A DNA stretch of 64,000 nucleotides from Cordilura impudica. Lineage: Eukaryota > Arthropoda > Insecta > Diptera > Scathophagidae. The stretch lies in the NCBI GenBank assembly GCA_963682025.1, contig OY821520.1, forward strand, positions 137,462,738 through 137,526,737, written 5' to 3'. The notes below the pieces were generated by a model that had not been told where the DNA came from, did no database searches, and worked only from the letters and a program-made list of their open reading frames with translations. Positions 45,621 through 58,021 of this stretch are shown here, piece after piece (position 1 is the first letter of the stretch; each line of letters starts with the position of its first letter). A program made the translations under genes and the position numbers.

Positions 45621-46850
45621 TCTATACTAATATAATAAAGAGGTAATGTGTGTTTGTTTGTTTGTTTGTAGGAGGTAATCTCCGTAACTACCCATCTGAT
45701 CTTCCTGAAATTTTCACAGAGTCTTACTGCAGATATGGGAAGTGCTATAGGCTATAATTTTTTAAATATTTTTGGTGGGCGTGGCACCTCCCACACAAAG
45801 TAAATTTTTAGTATCATATACATATATTGAGTACTAAGATAGGGAGAGCTTTGCAAATTTGTGTGAGGTCACCTATTGTTAATATTATTAGCTACGCCGG
45901 AAATGGAAGTGGAAGTGGGCGTGGTACCTCCCATACAAGTAATAGTTCAATATTATATATCTCGAGTAATGTGATAGAGAGAGCTTTTCAAATTTTTCTG
46001 ATGTCACCTTTTATTAATGTGAGTAGTCGGATGCAAAATGGGCAGTATCGGACCAATAGGCGTGGCACCTGCCATACAAAGTAAATATAAGATGGCATAT
46101 ATCTGGAGTACCGTAATAGTGAGAGTCTTGAGACTTTGTGTGAGCCCATAAAATATTCATTTGATTAGTTAGACAAAAAATAGGCGTGATCGGTGCAGAG
46201 GGCGTGGCAACGCCCATACAAAGTAAATATATGATATCATATAACTGGTGTGCTAAAAAAGAAGCTTTGACACTTTGCACGAGCCTATTAGATCTTAGTA
46301 TGAGTAGTCGACCTAAAAATTTGCGGGTTCACACCAATGGGCGTGGCACTCCCCATGCAAAGTAACTATTTAATGTCATATATCTGGAGTACTGTAAAAG
46401 AGAAAGCTTTGTGGCTTTGCGTGAGCCCATAGGTTCTTTGTGTGATTAATCGAACAACAAAATGGGCGTGCTCGGTGCAGTGGGCGTAGCACCGCCCATG
46501 CAAAGTAGATATCTAATATCATATAACTAGTGTTCTATAAAAGGGAAAGACTCGATATTTTGCATGAGTCCATCAGATATTAATGTGAGTAGTCCAATAA
46601 AAATTGGGCGGGATGGGATTAGTGGGCGTGGCACCTCCTATGTAAAGAATATGAAGCACTACGAAAGCGACAGTCTTTTGACAAGTTCATTAGTTATCAA
46701 TGTGATTTGTCGTGGAAAATATATCGCCAAAATCAAAAATCGCCAAACCCAAAAATCGCGAAAAATTAAAATCGCCCAAAAACAAAAATCTTCAAAATCA
46801 AAAATCGCTAAAAAGAAAAATTGCCAAATGATATTCTAAGTTCAAGGCCA
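45621..46850 (+). mobile_element. Helitron with internal 145-bp tandem array
   Basis: The 5' end TCTATACTAATATAATAAAG (preceded by A) and the following gaggtaatctccgtaact and cttcctgaaattttcaca blocks match the start of the complete Helitron at 47,020. The body is a tandem array of about seven degenerate units of about 145 bp, each with gggcgtggcac near 45,777, 45,925, 46,057, 46,200, 46,338, 46,483 and 46,623. An A-rich 17-bp array (aaaatcgccaaaaac) follows at 46,720-46,838. The 3' end is not clear. Confidence 0.65.
46720..46838. repeat. Short-unit A-rich tandem repeat (about 17 bp)
   Basis: About seven variants of aaaatcgccaaaaacaa. Confidence 0.75.
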
Positions 46851-46887
46851 ATAGTTAAGTGTTGCCAGATCTAATATGGATAATCGG

Positions 46888-47015
46888 TCTTCTTCTCATG
46901 GGCAGCTACATGTACCATGATCCAGGTTAGGAACGCCGAAAAATCTGATAATTGTTGTACCGAATGAAAAAACAAGAAAACATTGTATATCAGCATCAGC
47001 AAGCATTGAAATAAA
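46888..47015. repeat. Interspersed block shared with 3049-3137
   Basis: ttcttctcatgggcagctac ... agcaagcattgaaataaa, ending directly before the Helitron start at 47,020. Confidence 0.55.
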
Positions 47016-47019
47016 AAAA

Positions 47020-47437
47020 TCTATATTAACATAATAAAGAGGAATATTTGTTTGTTTGTTTGTTTGCAGGAGGTAATCTCCGTAACTACTCATCTGATCT
47101 TCCTGAAATTTTCACATAATCTTACTGCGGATATGGGAGTGCTACAGGATTTAATTTCTTCAAATATTTTTAGTGGGCGTGGCACATATATATTATATAT
47201 ATATTAAGTACTATGAAAGAGATTGCTTTGCAAATTTGTCTCAGGTCATCTATTATTATTATTATTGGGCGGGATTAGACAAATGCGCGTGGTACCCCCA
47301 CACAAACTTAATATTAAATGTGATATATCTGAATTACTGTATTAGTGAGAGCCTTGAGACTTTGCGTGAGCCCTTTCATAACGATTCGGAAGGGAGGGGA
47401 GGGGAGGGTGTATCGAAGCACACCGGGATACATCTAG
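47020..47437 (+). mobile_element. Small Helitron, complete (418 bp)
   Basis: Starts TCTATATTAACATAATAAAG after A-rich DNA. It shares the 5' region of the 45,621 element, holds less than two array units, and ends with gggaggggagggtgtatcga, a tgtatc/gataca hairpin, and CTAG at 47,434-47,437 followed by T. Confidence 0.75.
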
Positions 47438-47717
47438 TATTTAATATTTTCATACCAACACATAATATCAAAAATTAATTCCATAGCACCAAATAAATGA
47501 ACTACGACAGCACTATAAAATTATACAAATAAAGTGCAGCTATTGCTGTGACAGCGCACAATCAAAACAAAATACACATAAGAAATAATTTCATAGCATA
47601 ATGTGCCGACAGTTTGAATATATCTTGCACGTTGCTATTAAATTATGAAATTTATAGCAAATCACGACTACTACAGTATTAATTTTAAACTCTGATTAGA
47701 TGTTGATTTTACTTGTC

Positions 47718-48480
47718 TGAGTATACCCTCCACTCCAGTGTGCAGAGCGTATATATAAGTTTGTGACTCCGTTATAATTAGAAAAAAAATGTTGGACCCC
47801 ATAAAATATATACATTTGTGATCCTTATAACAACCGGAGTTTATATAGCGGAGTCCGTCTGTCCGTCTGTGGAAATCACGATAACGGCATCAACCGGCAG
47901 CTAGGGTGCTCGTTGATATAAAAAATAATTCACTAACATCCTGAGAAGTTTACTATTTAAAATCGTCCAAATCGGTTGATTAGGGCCCGAGATTTGAACG
48001 AAGAAGTAAAAAAAGTCTTGAAAAAATATAATTTTCTATGTTCTTCTTGTCACGATCACGCCCTCAATAGGATAGCTAAGGTGATCACTTTCACTGAGAA
48101 TGATTCACCAAATTCATAGGAAGATTTCTGTTTCAAAAATCATTAAAATCGGAGGAACAGGTCCATGGAAATCTCTGAAAAATTAAAAAAGAAATTAAAA
48201 ATATGATATTTCTATATTGTTCTTGTTGTTATTCTAAATGTTGTATTGTTGTCGCAGCTGGACTTGTTGTTTTTGTGGTCGTTGTGGTAATAATATAATG
48301 AAAACTAACCCTTTGTACATTTTTTTTTATCAACTCTGATAGAAAAATTTAAAAGTTTTCATTGTTTTGGCATCACTAAAAAAATTTATTAGATCATTTC
48401 TGTCATTGCCACGAGCCTGTCTGTAAAGTTTCAGATAGATTGGGTCACTGGAAAGGGGATAAAATCGACCCAAATTTTTT
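47718..48480 (+). repeat. (GTCY)n-containing interspersed repeat
   Basis: Contains gtccgtctgtccgtctgtgg followed by aaatcacgataacggcatca and ccggcagctagggtgctcgt. The tract and following gaaatcacg match the fragment at 31.0 kb. Probably another Helentron/mini-me relative; boundaries are unclear. No gene. Confidence 0.45.
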
Positions 48481-48489
48481 TCGACAAGC

Positions 48490-49245
48490 AGACACTACGA
48501 GTTAATATAAAGGGATTAAAAATTCACCAACATCTAAAGCAAATAATGCTAAAATACCTAATTGTTAATAAAAAAAACAATGTAAATTTAGCAAAAAAAA
48601 AATTTATGTATAAATTTATTTAAAGAGGAAAAAACAAAAATAACGTTTGATGTTGTATTTTTAGTGTGTAATATTTACATATACGAGTACATACATACAC
48701 ATATTAAATATTACAATTAATATACATATATTCTATATATGTATATCCATAATAACTACATGTTAGAAATAAATCGGTATATAAAATATAAATTTTATTC
48801 GTTAAACACAAATTGAAATTCAAAAAAAAAAAAAAAACACCAAATACCAATGTTTACATTTAAAAAATTTTTACATTTAAAAAAAATATTGACATTCAGG
48901 AGAAATTACTAGCTTTTCAGTACCGCGATTCAGTAACTTCTTTTAACGATAGTCGAATAATAAAAAAAAGAAAATAGCAAATAATCAGTAAAATTTGTAA
49001 ACGATATTCGCTATTGTTAAACTCAGTTGTTGTTGTTATCTAAACGACAACCATTTTTGTGTTGTTTATTCAATCGATAAAAACTTAAATTTTTAGGTTG
49101 AAATGTCGTCATACATAAATAAAAATCATCAAATAGTGAAAATATTTTGCTTTTATTAAAAAACTTTTTTATATAAATAAAAAAATTAAATAGCATATTC
49201 AATTCATTATATCATTTTCAAATAAATAAACAGAAATATTAGTAA
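48490..49245. other. AT-rich DNA without recognised features
   Basis: No supported gene or repeat. Confidence 0.45.
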
Positions 49246-49247
49246 AC

Positions 49248-50003
49248 AAGTAAGAAAATTATAGTCGGTCTAGATCGACTATACGATACCCTATACCATG
49301 CGTTTAAGAAACCCTATCTCTTAGGCCCAACTAACTGGACATAGAAAATAAGCAAAAACCAAATTTGAAAAAATTTTGAAAAAGTTCATATCGGATGCTA
49401 TATCTATATGGGGACTAGGTCCAAAAAATGGACCGATCCTGACCATGGTTGGTAACGTCTCTTATATTTTGCAAAAACATATACAAACAAAATTTGAGAA
49501 GAATCAGTGCAATATTTTTGTTTTTAATAGATTTAAGTGAATATCGGGAAGCAGCTCTATATGGGGCCAAAGGGAGCATTTTTGGACTACTCATTAGTGG
49601 ATGTAATGAACGCATACAAACCCAATTTGAGTAAGATCTATATGACAATTTGGATCCTATGGCAATTTATGTCGATTTCATAAGGGTAATTTGTATGGGG
49701 GCTAGGTCTGAACATGGACCGATTCTCACCAGTTTCAACAGCGTTCATCCCATGGCCGATAAAAGCTCATATACCAAATTTCATCAAAATATGTTCATAT
49801 TTGCGACCTGCAGTTTGATTACAAGGTTTACATGGACACACAGACGGACGGACGGACGGACGGACATTGTTAAATCAACTCAAAAAGTGATTCTGATTCA
49901 ATCGGTATAATTAAAGATGGGTCTGGGTCAAATATTTTTGGTTGTTACAAACAGCAGCACAAAGTCGTTATACCCAAACCACATAGTGGTGTAGGGTATA
50001 AAA
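49248..50003 (+). mobile_element. Full-length Helentron / DINE-1-like copy
   Basis: Begins acaagtaagaaaattatagt with the palindrome in a near-perfect form, has (GGAC)n at about 49,845-49,865, and ends cacatagtggtgtagggtat. The internal open frame matches that of other copies only through DNA relatedness. Confidence 0.8.
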
Positions 50004-51830
50004 AATAAAGATATTAAACATAAACATATAATCATCCTGTCAAACACGAAGTAATTTGTTTTTTTCTATTCTTCTTTGTGTTTTTCGCTTATTTTGACAG
50101 AGATGCCACTCATTTACAATTTAAATAAATAGAAAAATAGATTGGTCGACTGTCGTTAAGATGTAGAGTATGTATGTACTTAGTGAATCACTTAATCCTT
50201 AATGCAAACAACAATAGCTGTCGATATATTTTGCGATTGTCGGATCGTTGAAATCACACTACAGAAAATATTGATTAAAATTCAATGAACTTTAGAAAAC
50301 TTCAAATGATATTTAAGAATTGCGAACATAAAAACTGTTACACAAATAAACGCAATTTGATGAGAATGTTATTTATATATAAATTTTCACAATTTTTTTT
50401 GGATGAAAATTTGAAGTTTTCAGAAAATAAAGAGAACAAATTATTTTATTTAAAATGTTTGGGACATTTGGTTTTTTGCGTTTGGCATCCCTAATTTGAA
50501 TATTTATTATTATAAATTTATTCTCTATGTTTTCCAAATATGGCAATATTTTAATAAAAAAAGTTGAGAGACTTTTTTTTGGTTATTATTATGTTACTCC
50601 ATCCGACCTATATGGCCGCAATGAAGAAATATTTGGCCAGTTCAAAGAAACTATACAGCCATCTCCAATTAGCACGATTTAATGCATATAGCCACCCTAC
50701 ACAACCATTACCTTTGCAATGGAGGTTAGGGCGAGCTATTTAATTAGAAAAAACTAAATTAAACGAGAAGTTATGTCATATAAGCGGATACGCATGCATA
50801 TAGGTATATAACCTAAATGCATGTCAATCAGCAACCACGATGACCAAGAAGCAAACACCGAAATAAATCCGATATAATAGAAAAGACGAAAACCAACCCA
50901 AAGAATTTGCTGAAATAATTTGGTATTAAGTTTAACAAATTGTTTAATTTTTCCAATATTTTTTTTACATTTATTATCAATACTCAAATCGAGGTGGAGG
51001 GTATCAAAGATTCGACACAGTCGAATTTAACACTCTTACTTGTTTTTTTTTTTTTTGTAATTTGTTTTAAAATCTTTAAAAAATAAACCAAATAAAGTAG
51101 TAAAATGATTTTAAAAAAAACCAGAACCTATGTAATAAGTGAATTTTTTTCAGACCTGAGTAGTCATCGTAAAACCAACAATATAAAAATTCTATTTAGT
51201 GAATTCTACTTTCTTTTTTTAATACTCTGTTGTGTAAAGAGGACACCAGAATACCGGTAAACAAAAACCAGAAAAAATTTATTTATTTATATTTTAATCA
51301 CTTTCAAGTAGATCTCACAATCGGTATAGCTAGATCTGAAAGTTTTTTTACTTTTCTCATTAAGATGTCAAAATTTTGTGCACATTGTTGTTGCTAACAT
51401 GAACCTTATTCAGTGATGTCAACTTATTGTTAGTAACATAAACGAAATAAAACTTGAATAAGTAAAGCTATTGTAAAAGTGGAATCATTCAGTTTGATAA
51501 AAATGAAAATTGAAACCACAATACTTTGTTATATTTTAAGAGATTTAGATGTGCCACAAACTCCTGTTTCTGATATTACATTATTAAGGCAAGTAAGTCT
51601 ATGTAACCAACAAGTTTTGAATCAGAAAGACAATTTGGGTTGCAGGGATTTTATGGACATGATAAAATGATAAAAACCTTAATGATCAGAGATAAAAATC
51701 TATATTTCTGGAACATTTTTTACAAAATCAAATTACATTAAATTAAATTAAATTAAAATAATTAAATTTAAGATGTTGATATTTATCGATAAATCGATAA
51801 AAAGTAGCTTTTTATCGAATAATCCATAAA
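50004..51830. other. Mostly unassigned DNA with one Helentron-like end
   Basis: At 50,996-51,044 a ggagggtatcaaagattcga terminus with hairpin attcgacacagtcgaat and cactcttacttgttt resembles the outer end of a further Helentron-like family. The chance ORF at 51,479-51,670 is not recognised. Confidence 0.45.
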
Positions 51831-51928
51831 TTTTGTTTGTTTCTTTAGATTTTTCTAAAGCGGACTTTCAAGGTTCTCAATTTTTGAGATAGATGAAAGA
51901 TTATTTACTAATTTTGATTTTATCCGAT

Positions 51929-51957
51929 GTTTCGTTGGTTTTTTCCAACATCGTCAG
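51929..51957 (-). ncRNA. Hammerhead-like motif, Penelope type, left arm
   Basis: Minus strand: CTGACGA, T, gttgg, A-loop, ccaac, GAAAC. Five-base helix, with one extra base before it compared with the canonical hammerhead. Confidence 0.45.
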
Positions 51958-52157
51958 GGATGAATGTTTTATAATCATAAAATAAAATAAACTAAAATAG
52001 AATATCACAGTTGCTTTTTATTATCTTTAACTTTAACTTTAATGATATTCTATTTCAGTTTATTTTATTTTATATTGATGTTTTACATTACAATTAATAT
52101 TTTAAGATGATGAAAAATTGACCAAAAAGATTATATATTTAATGAAAACATTAATCC

Positions 52158-52186
52158 CTGAAGATGTTGGAAAAAAACAACGAAAC
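52158..52186 (+). ncRNA. Hammerhead-like motif, Penelope type, right arm
   Basis: Plus strand: CTGAAGA, T, gttg, A-rich loop, caac, GAAAC. Mirror copy of the motif at 51,929. Confidence 0.45.
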
Positions 52187-52559
52187 GTCGAATAAAATAA
52201 AAATTAAATAAATAATCTTTTATTTAGCTAAAAAATTGAGGACCTTGAAAGCCCGCTTTAGAAAAATCTAAAGAAATAAACAACAAATAAAATAGAAAAA
52301 AGTCGATTACATTTACAAATAATTCATAATTTCATCTCTATGATATTTTTCAATTACTAATTGCACCATCCTTTCTTAGTACAAAAACGATTGTTTTTTG
52401 AATGGGTGCGTCTAGATTGACTAAACAACAATAGTATTACAATCCTTCTGCAACCTTCATGCGTTATAAAATATATACTATTAATGTTCAAACTTAAACA
52501 ACTTTATTAACTCATTTCTAGTTCATTCTAAGCTTTTCACAATGAAAAGATAACGAACT

Positions 52560-52573
52560 TCAAGATAATTTTT

Positions 52574-52621
<48 letters not shown>

Positions 52622-53522
52622 AGTCTATGGAATTACAAATATCCTCACAGACTAACATATTTAGTGTATAAAATAATGACGATTTATTTATTTAGATATA
52701 GAATAATTTTACGTTTCAAAGATTCTTTATTTTCGGTAAAATCTATGATGTGGTAAATTCCATTAAATTGCTCACATAACCGGCGAAATGGATCACTATT
52801 AGCATAGTTAAATCGAAAATAATTAATATTTAAGAGCTTAAAGTTTCTTGTAGGTCTCTACGGTATATTAATTTGAATTCGACTTAACAAGTAATTGGAA
52901 TCACTGTCACCATGGAATAAACTGTGTAGAAAGGAAATACATAGCATTGTTCTACGACTTTGCAGTGTGGGTAACTTGATTAGAGCAAGTCTGGATTCAT
53001 AAGAGGGAAAGGTACGGGAGTTCCAACCAAGTCCACCTAGATAGAATAAAAGAAATTATTTCTGGATAGATTCGACGAAATTTGTATTTATAATGTAACA
53101 CGGATCCCATATTACGAAACCATATTCCAGTATGGGACGAACCAGGGATGTATAAAGCTGTTTGGTTACATATAGATCAGAAAATTCTTTACTCCATCGC
53201 TTCATAAATCCAAGAACGCCATGAGCTTTGTTTTTTGCTGAAGATATATGCGGACGAAATTTTAATCTATGATCCAATAAAATGCCAAGATCTGAGAATG
53301 TGTCAACAGATTCCAATTCACTTTCATTCACAAAATAAGTAGTACGTAGATTATTACACCTGTAAAAGGACATATGCTTGCATTTTTTTATATTAAGCTC
53401 CATGAGGTTTACATTGCATGATCCACAAAAATTATTTAAATCGGATTGTAGCAAAAAATTTTGAAAGTAATTTTGAAGAGGGGAAAATAGTTTGACATCA
53501 TCAGCGTATAAGAGAATTTTAG
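52560..53522 (-). pseudogene. Non-LTR ORF2, RT active site to C-terminus (3' part of split element)
   Basis: Minus strand: ILLYADDVKLF at about 53,522-53,490, a frame interruption, then a frame open from 53,454 to 53,056 (LNIKKCKHMSF, DLGILLDHRLKFRPHI, LVRPILEYGFVIW), and after a shift SRTFPSYESRLALIKLPTLQ and LCEQFNGIYHIIDF. The 3' end is a long (aaat)n tail at 52,569-52,620. The 5' half of this gene lies at 55,480-56,040; the plus-strand element between them interrupted it. Clade not assigned. Confidence 0.7.
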
Positions 53523-55470
53523 AGTGTTGAATAACAGAAGGAGATCATTGATAAATAAAGTTTTTACTAATTTACCGACAATCAACAACAACATCAACTC
53601 GTCTTTTTATAATTTCAACAATGAAAATAGTTTCCTGAATGATAATCGTTTCAAGTTCTCGTGCGTAACAATCGAAGATGTTTACCTGAATCATAAAAGT
53701 GTTAAGTCAAATGCTATTGGCTTTGATAATATTCATCCCAAGTTTGTAAGGACTTTGCTGCCTTTTATCTTGCTATCTCTAACTTATTTCTTTAACTCAA
53801 TAATTCAATAATTACAATAAGTACCCTTCCTGTTAATTGGAAACATGCAAATATAATCCCAGTTCCTAAACCTAATTATGAATACCGTCCCATAGCAATT
53901 TTATGTTACTTATCGAAAGTACTTGAAAAGCACCTACACACTCAAATGACATCATACATAGACGAGCTTGGTCTGTTATCGAATATGCAATCAGGTTTTC
54001 TGGCTCATCATAGTTGTGTCATGGCTTTAGCTGAAGTAACTGAAAATATTTGGCATGACTTGGATGAAGATAAAGTTAATTTATTGGTGCTACTTGACCA
54101 TTCGAAGGCATTCGATACAGTTGATCATCACTCTATGCTTTGTAATAAACTAAAACATTTTTTTAATTTCGCTTCTACATCTACAAATTTGATACGATCT
54201 TACCTTTCTAACCGAACTCAGTCGGTGCACGTGAATAATAGTACCTCAACATCACTACAAATCGTGAGAGGAGTATCTCAGGGATCTATTTTAGGGCCTC
54301 TGCTTTTCTCGATTTATGCAAATGACCTGCCTCTACATCTAGTTTATTGCAAAATACATATGTATGCAGATGACGTGCAGTTATATTTAAGCAGTCCAGC
54401 TGATTGTATTCACCAAAATATTAATCGACTTAATGAGGATATCAGTAATATACACCGTTGGGCTATGGTGAACCATCTATTTTTAAATCCATTAATATCT
54501 AAATGTCTGATGATTAGTAAGCGATCTAAACATCCATTGTCCATTTCTGAGATTTCAATTAATGGTCAAAACATTCCTATTGTTCCTTCAGCCAAAAATC
54601 TGGGCATTATTTTTAATAACACTTTAACGTGGTCTAATCGTATAAACTAAGTAGTTGGCCAAACCTATGTAAAACTGAGACCTCTTTGATCAACTCAATC
54701 TTTCACGCCTTTAAAAATAAGGATTCTTTTAGCTAAAGCATATATTATACCTGGACTACTCTATGGCTGTGAACTTTTTGCTAACTGTGACTCATCTAGT
54801 GAACGTCGTTTGAATGTAGCATATAACGACATTATTCGCTATGTGTACCGTTTAAGGAGATTCTCCCACATAAGTTCTTTCTCGGCGAGACTTTCTGGTG
54901 TCTCTTTTGATAATTTGTTAAAAATTAGAGTTCCGATTTTTTTGCATAAAATAGTTTATACAAAATTACCTAATTACCTCATTTATAAGTTACAATTTGC
55001 AGGATCGGAAAGAGGAAGAAAGTTTATTATACCTAGATATCGAACACTAGTCTCTGAATGTCAGTTTTACCTAAATGCAGTTCGTCTTTGGAACTCTATT
55101 CCGCAATCGCTTCAACTAACAAGCAACGCTAAGCATTTTAAGAACAACATTTTTAAATATTTTGCATAGTAAAATTTTAAGTTTTTGTGTGCTCTTTTTT
55201 TCTTTACTTTTTGCATCTTTTTTTATTTTCTATGTTTTTATATTTTTGTATAGAAAAAAAATTTTTATTCTCTATATACATTTTTATTTTTATATTTTTG
55301 ATATATATATATATTTATTTTTTTTTTTTTGTCATATTATTATTATTATTTATTAATTATAAACTTTTAACTTATTTCTGCAAATTGTATCGACGAAAAA
55401 TTAAATCTGTGCTCTAATTATAAGAAATATTTTCTTGTTGCACAGGAATGCAAAATAAATAAATATATTA
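53522..55470 (+). pseudogene. CR1-group non-LTR ORF2, 5'-truncated, nested in a minus-strand element
   Basis: Reads IHPKFVRTLLPFILLSLTYF, a frameshift near 53,810, YRPIAILCYLSKVLEKHLHT, SGFLAHHSCVMALAEVTENI, LDHSKAFDTVDHHSML, GVSQGSILGPLLFSIYANDL, YADDVQLYL near 54,365 and AKNLGIIFNNTLTWSNRIN. A stop at 54,648 and another at about 54,689 interrupt the C-terminal domain, which is otherwise open to 55,169. The 3' UTR is U-rich and ends aaaataaataaatatatt. It is a close relative of the element at 32.3-34.2 kb. Confidence 0.8.
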
Positions 55471-55479
55471 CAAATTAAA

Positions 55480-56040
55480 TTACAAAGTACTGGACCAAGA
55501 TGACTTCCTTGTGGAACACCAGAAAACACTTCGATTTTTTTAGAGACAGCGTTTCTAAATTTAACCCGCTGAAATCTGTTCGTTACATTTTAACCAGAAA
55601 ACTAGAGAATTACTGAAACCCATAGAATTCAGCCTGTATAATAATAAATCATGACTCACCTTATCAAAGGCTTCACTAAAGTCGATGTTAATTACATCAG
55701 TTTGCATACGATCTCTCAATCCGTCATTTATAATTATAGTGAGTTCCAGAACGTTGGTAATTGTAGAACGAGATTTACGGAAGACGTGTTGATATGGAGA
55801 AAGTATGGATGAAACTTGATGAGATAACGAGTCTGTTATAATTTTTTCTAAAAGTTTGAGGATTGCACTAAATTTTGCGGTGCCTCTGTAGTTAGACACA
55901 TTGACCTTATTGCCTGATTTGTATTTAAGTGTATGTATGCTTTTTCTAGCAAGTGTATTCCAATATTCATTTATCATTTCCGCTAAGTTTACTTCGTTAT
56001 TAAGAGAAAAAACCTGCAGTCTTGTGTTTGATTGATATCC
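55480..56040 (-). pseudogene. Non-LTR ORF2, N-terminal RT part (5' part of split element)
   Basis: Minus strand: YKSGNKVNVSNYRGTAKFSA, LLEKIITDSLSHQV, FRKSRSTITNVLEL, IDFSEAFDKVSHDLLL and GVPQGSHLGPVLCNL at about 55,500. This runs straight into the plus-strand insertion; the expected next segment (IND... to YADD) reappears at 53,522 with about a dozen codons missing. Confidence 0.7.
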
Positions 56041-56049
56041 AACTCAATC

Positions 56050-57780
56050 ATTTAAGGATAAAGTTAGTTTATGTTTCTAACAGTATAAAATAATTTCCAC
56101 TTAGTTATATGTCGATATTAAATGTTAAAAAAGTACATTTTATTAAAAAAAAAAACTACCTCTCATCAAAAATGATCTTTTGTTAAAAAGTTTATTTTGT
56201 TAAAAAAGTACATTTTATTATACAATTTCCTTTTGTTAAAAAAGTATGTTTCTTTAAAATATACCAATTACTAAGAACTATCTTTGGGAAAAAGTACATT
56301 TTCTTATAGAAAACCCTTATTCAAAAAAAAATTTTTTTTCTTGAAAAATAAATAAATAGACAAATTATTTTTAAATACTTATTGTTCAGACAGATGTGTG
56401 CTCAGGCAAAGCATTCTTTCCATATCTAGTTTACACATTATTAATTTATACATTATTTTGAATATATTATTACCTACATATGTGATGTATGTGAACTTTT
56501 CCCAGGACCCTAAAGACGAAGTCCTATGATTTCTTTTTATACATCTCTTTAAATTATACAATTCACAGTGAAATCATTAACTAAATTTGGGGCCAGTTAT
56601 TTAGAAATTTTCCATAATAAATTAGAATAAATGAAAAAAATTAGGGTTATAAATGTTGTAAGTATTAAGAGTATTAAATTTGGCTCTGCCGAATCTCTGA
56701 TACCTTCCAGCCGTGCTCTAAACATAATATTATATGCAAGGTTGTCATCACTTAGAGACAAAAAGATTAGTTTTCAAATAAAAATGATGTATAAAATTTA
56801 CAAAATATATAAATTATAATAATAATTTTATAATATTAATCTTTTCGTGCTATTTCAACAATTATTAAATACGTACAAATTTAAATAAATGCATTTACAT
56901 CTTTGTTTGTTTATGAGCGATAAATACACATTTTTGTTCACATGTACAAAACAAACACCAAAATCAACAAGCAAACAAAAATGTGTATGCATTGCTGACA
57001 CATATCTGTATGCAAATGTTCTGTTATGTATAAACATGTTGCATTACTTTTAGTTTTTTATATGAAATTTTATCGGAGTATAATTACATTTTTGTACGTC
57101 TTTCCTCAACTATTTATTCTAGAGGCTTCACGTTTAACACCAAACTGCTGCAGACTATGATGAACATTTTAATCCTATGTAAGAAATACGATGCACTCGA
57201 TCAACTGAGGACATTAGAATATTTTCAATAGACAGACTGACAGACGCACATCGCCAAATCGGATCAAAAATATATTTAGTTTGTGGGGTCAAAGGAATTT
57301 GTTTCGATGAGTTACAGACCGATTAACAACCTGATACATGTCGCCTGTATAAGACGTAAAGGATGGATAAAAATTATAGTAGATGAGTTTTTTAAACAGC
57401 GATAATCCCACCAAATGGAAATTGGTTCATCTGGTTAGGTGCGAATCCTGTTATACCTTCAGGCAAGGAATTAATGATAATCTCAATTAAATTTGGTTTA
57501 TGATTATTTCCTGTTGAAGAACATGTATTTTACAAGAGTTGGGGTTTTTTGTTCGGTTCTAAGAAGCAATCATTAATTATATTGTTTTCGTTCCAGAATT
57601 GACCTTTTTTAATTGTAATTGATAAATCTCATTATGATGAAAAATTCAAGTTTTCATTATAACCAGAACCGTTCTAATTATTCATCCTTCCCGAACACAG
57701 CCTTGTTTATAAAGTAAAAATAATTTCCATTAAAGTTAAAAGAAAATTAATCGTTAACGTTAACTTTTTTGATTGAGATT
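56050..57780. other. Mostly unassigned AT-rich DNA
   Basis: At 56,670-56,705 ttaaatttggctctgccgaa resembles the Helentron-like end at 51.0 kb in reverse. At 57,228-57,260 gacagactgacagacgcaca is a degenerate GTCY-type tract. Nothing else is recognised. Confidence 0.4.
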
Positions 57781-58021
57781 TACATTTGCTGCCCTTATTT
57801 ACAATAATTATTTTAACCTACTTTATAATTTTTAATGAGACACAGGCCATTTTAAATTTTCATGCGTTTTCTTTTATTATTTTAAATATGGTGTTAATGA
57901 ACGGCTTTAACACGCACTTGAACGCACACAAAAACAATCACACAAAAACATATACAGACACTCATGCCACCACACTCTCAACTAAGGACACAGAAGCATA
58001 TAAAAGGTATAATTAATATAC

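Larger units (their letters stand above)
51835..52290. repeat. Inverted repeat carrying two opposed hammerhead-like motifs
   Basis: Left arm 51,840-52,010 and right arm 52,045-52,275 are inverted complements (ctttagatttttctaaagcg, cctcaatttttgag, cgtttcgttg, agggattaatgtttt, and aataaaataaactaaaatag). The right arm holds about 70 extra bases. Each arm contains a Penelope-type terminal motif. It looks like two terminal repeats in inverted order or a foldback derivative of one. Confidence 0.75.

Noticed and set aside
46014..47478. ORFs in the 45.8-47.5 kb region
   Set aside because: They run through tandem units of the Helitron array and repeat their sequence; not genes.
55162..55417. Phe/Ile/Tyr-rich ORFs that look like membrane proteins
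   Set aside because: U-rich 3' UTR of the CR1-group element; hydrophobic only because T-rich codons encode Phe, Ile and Tyr.
57786..58016. 76-codon plus-strand ORF opposite the candidate host exon
   Set aside because: Hydrophobic then Thr/His-rich string from low-complexity DNA (cacaca/acaaa); no start context or family.
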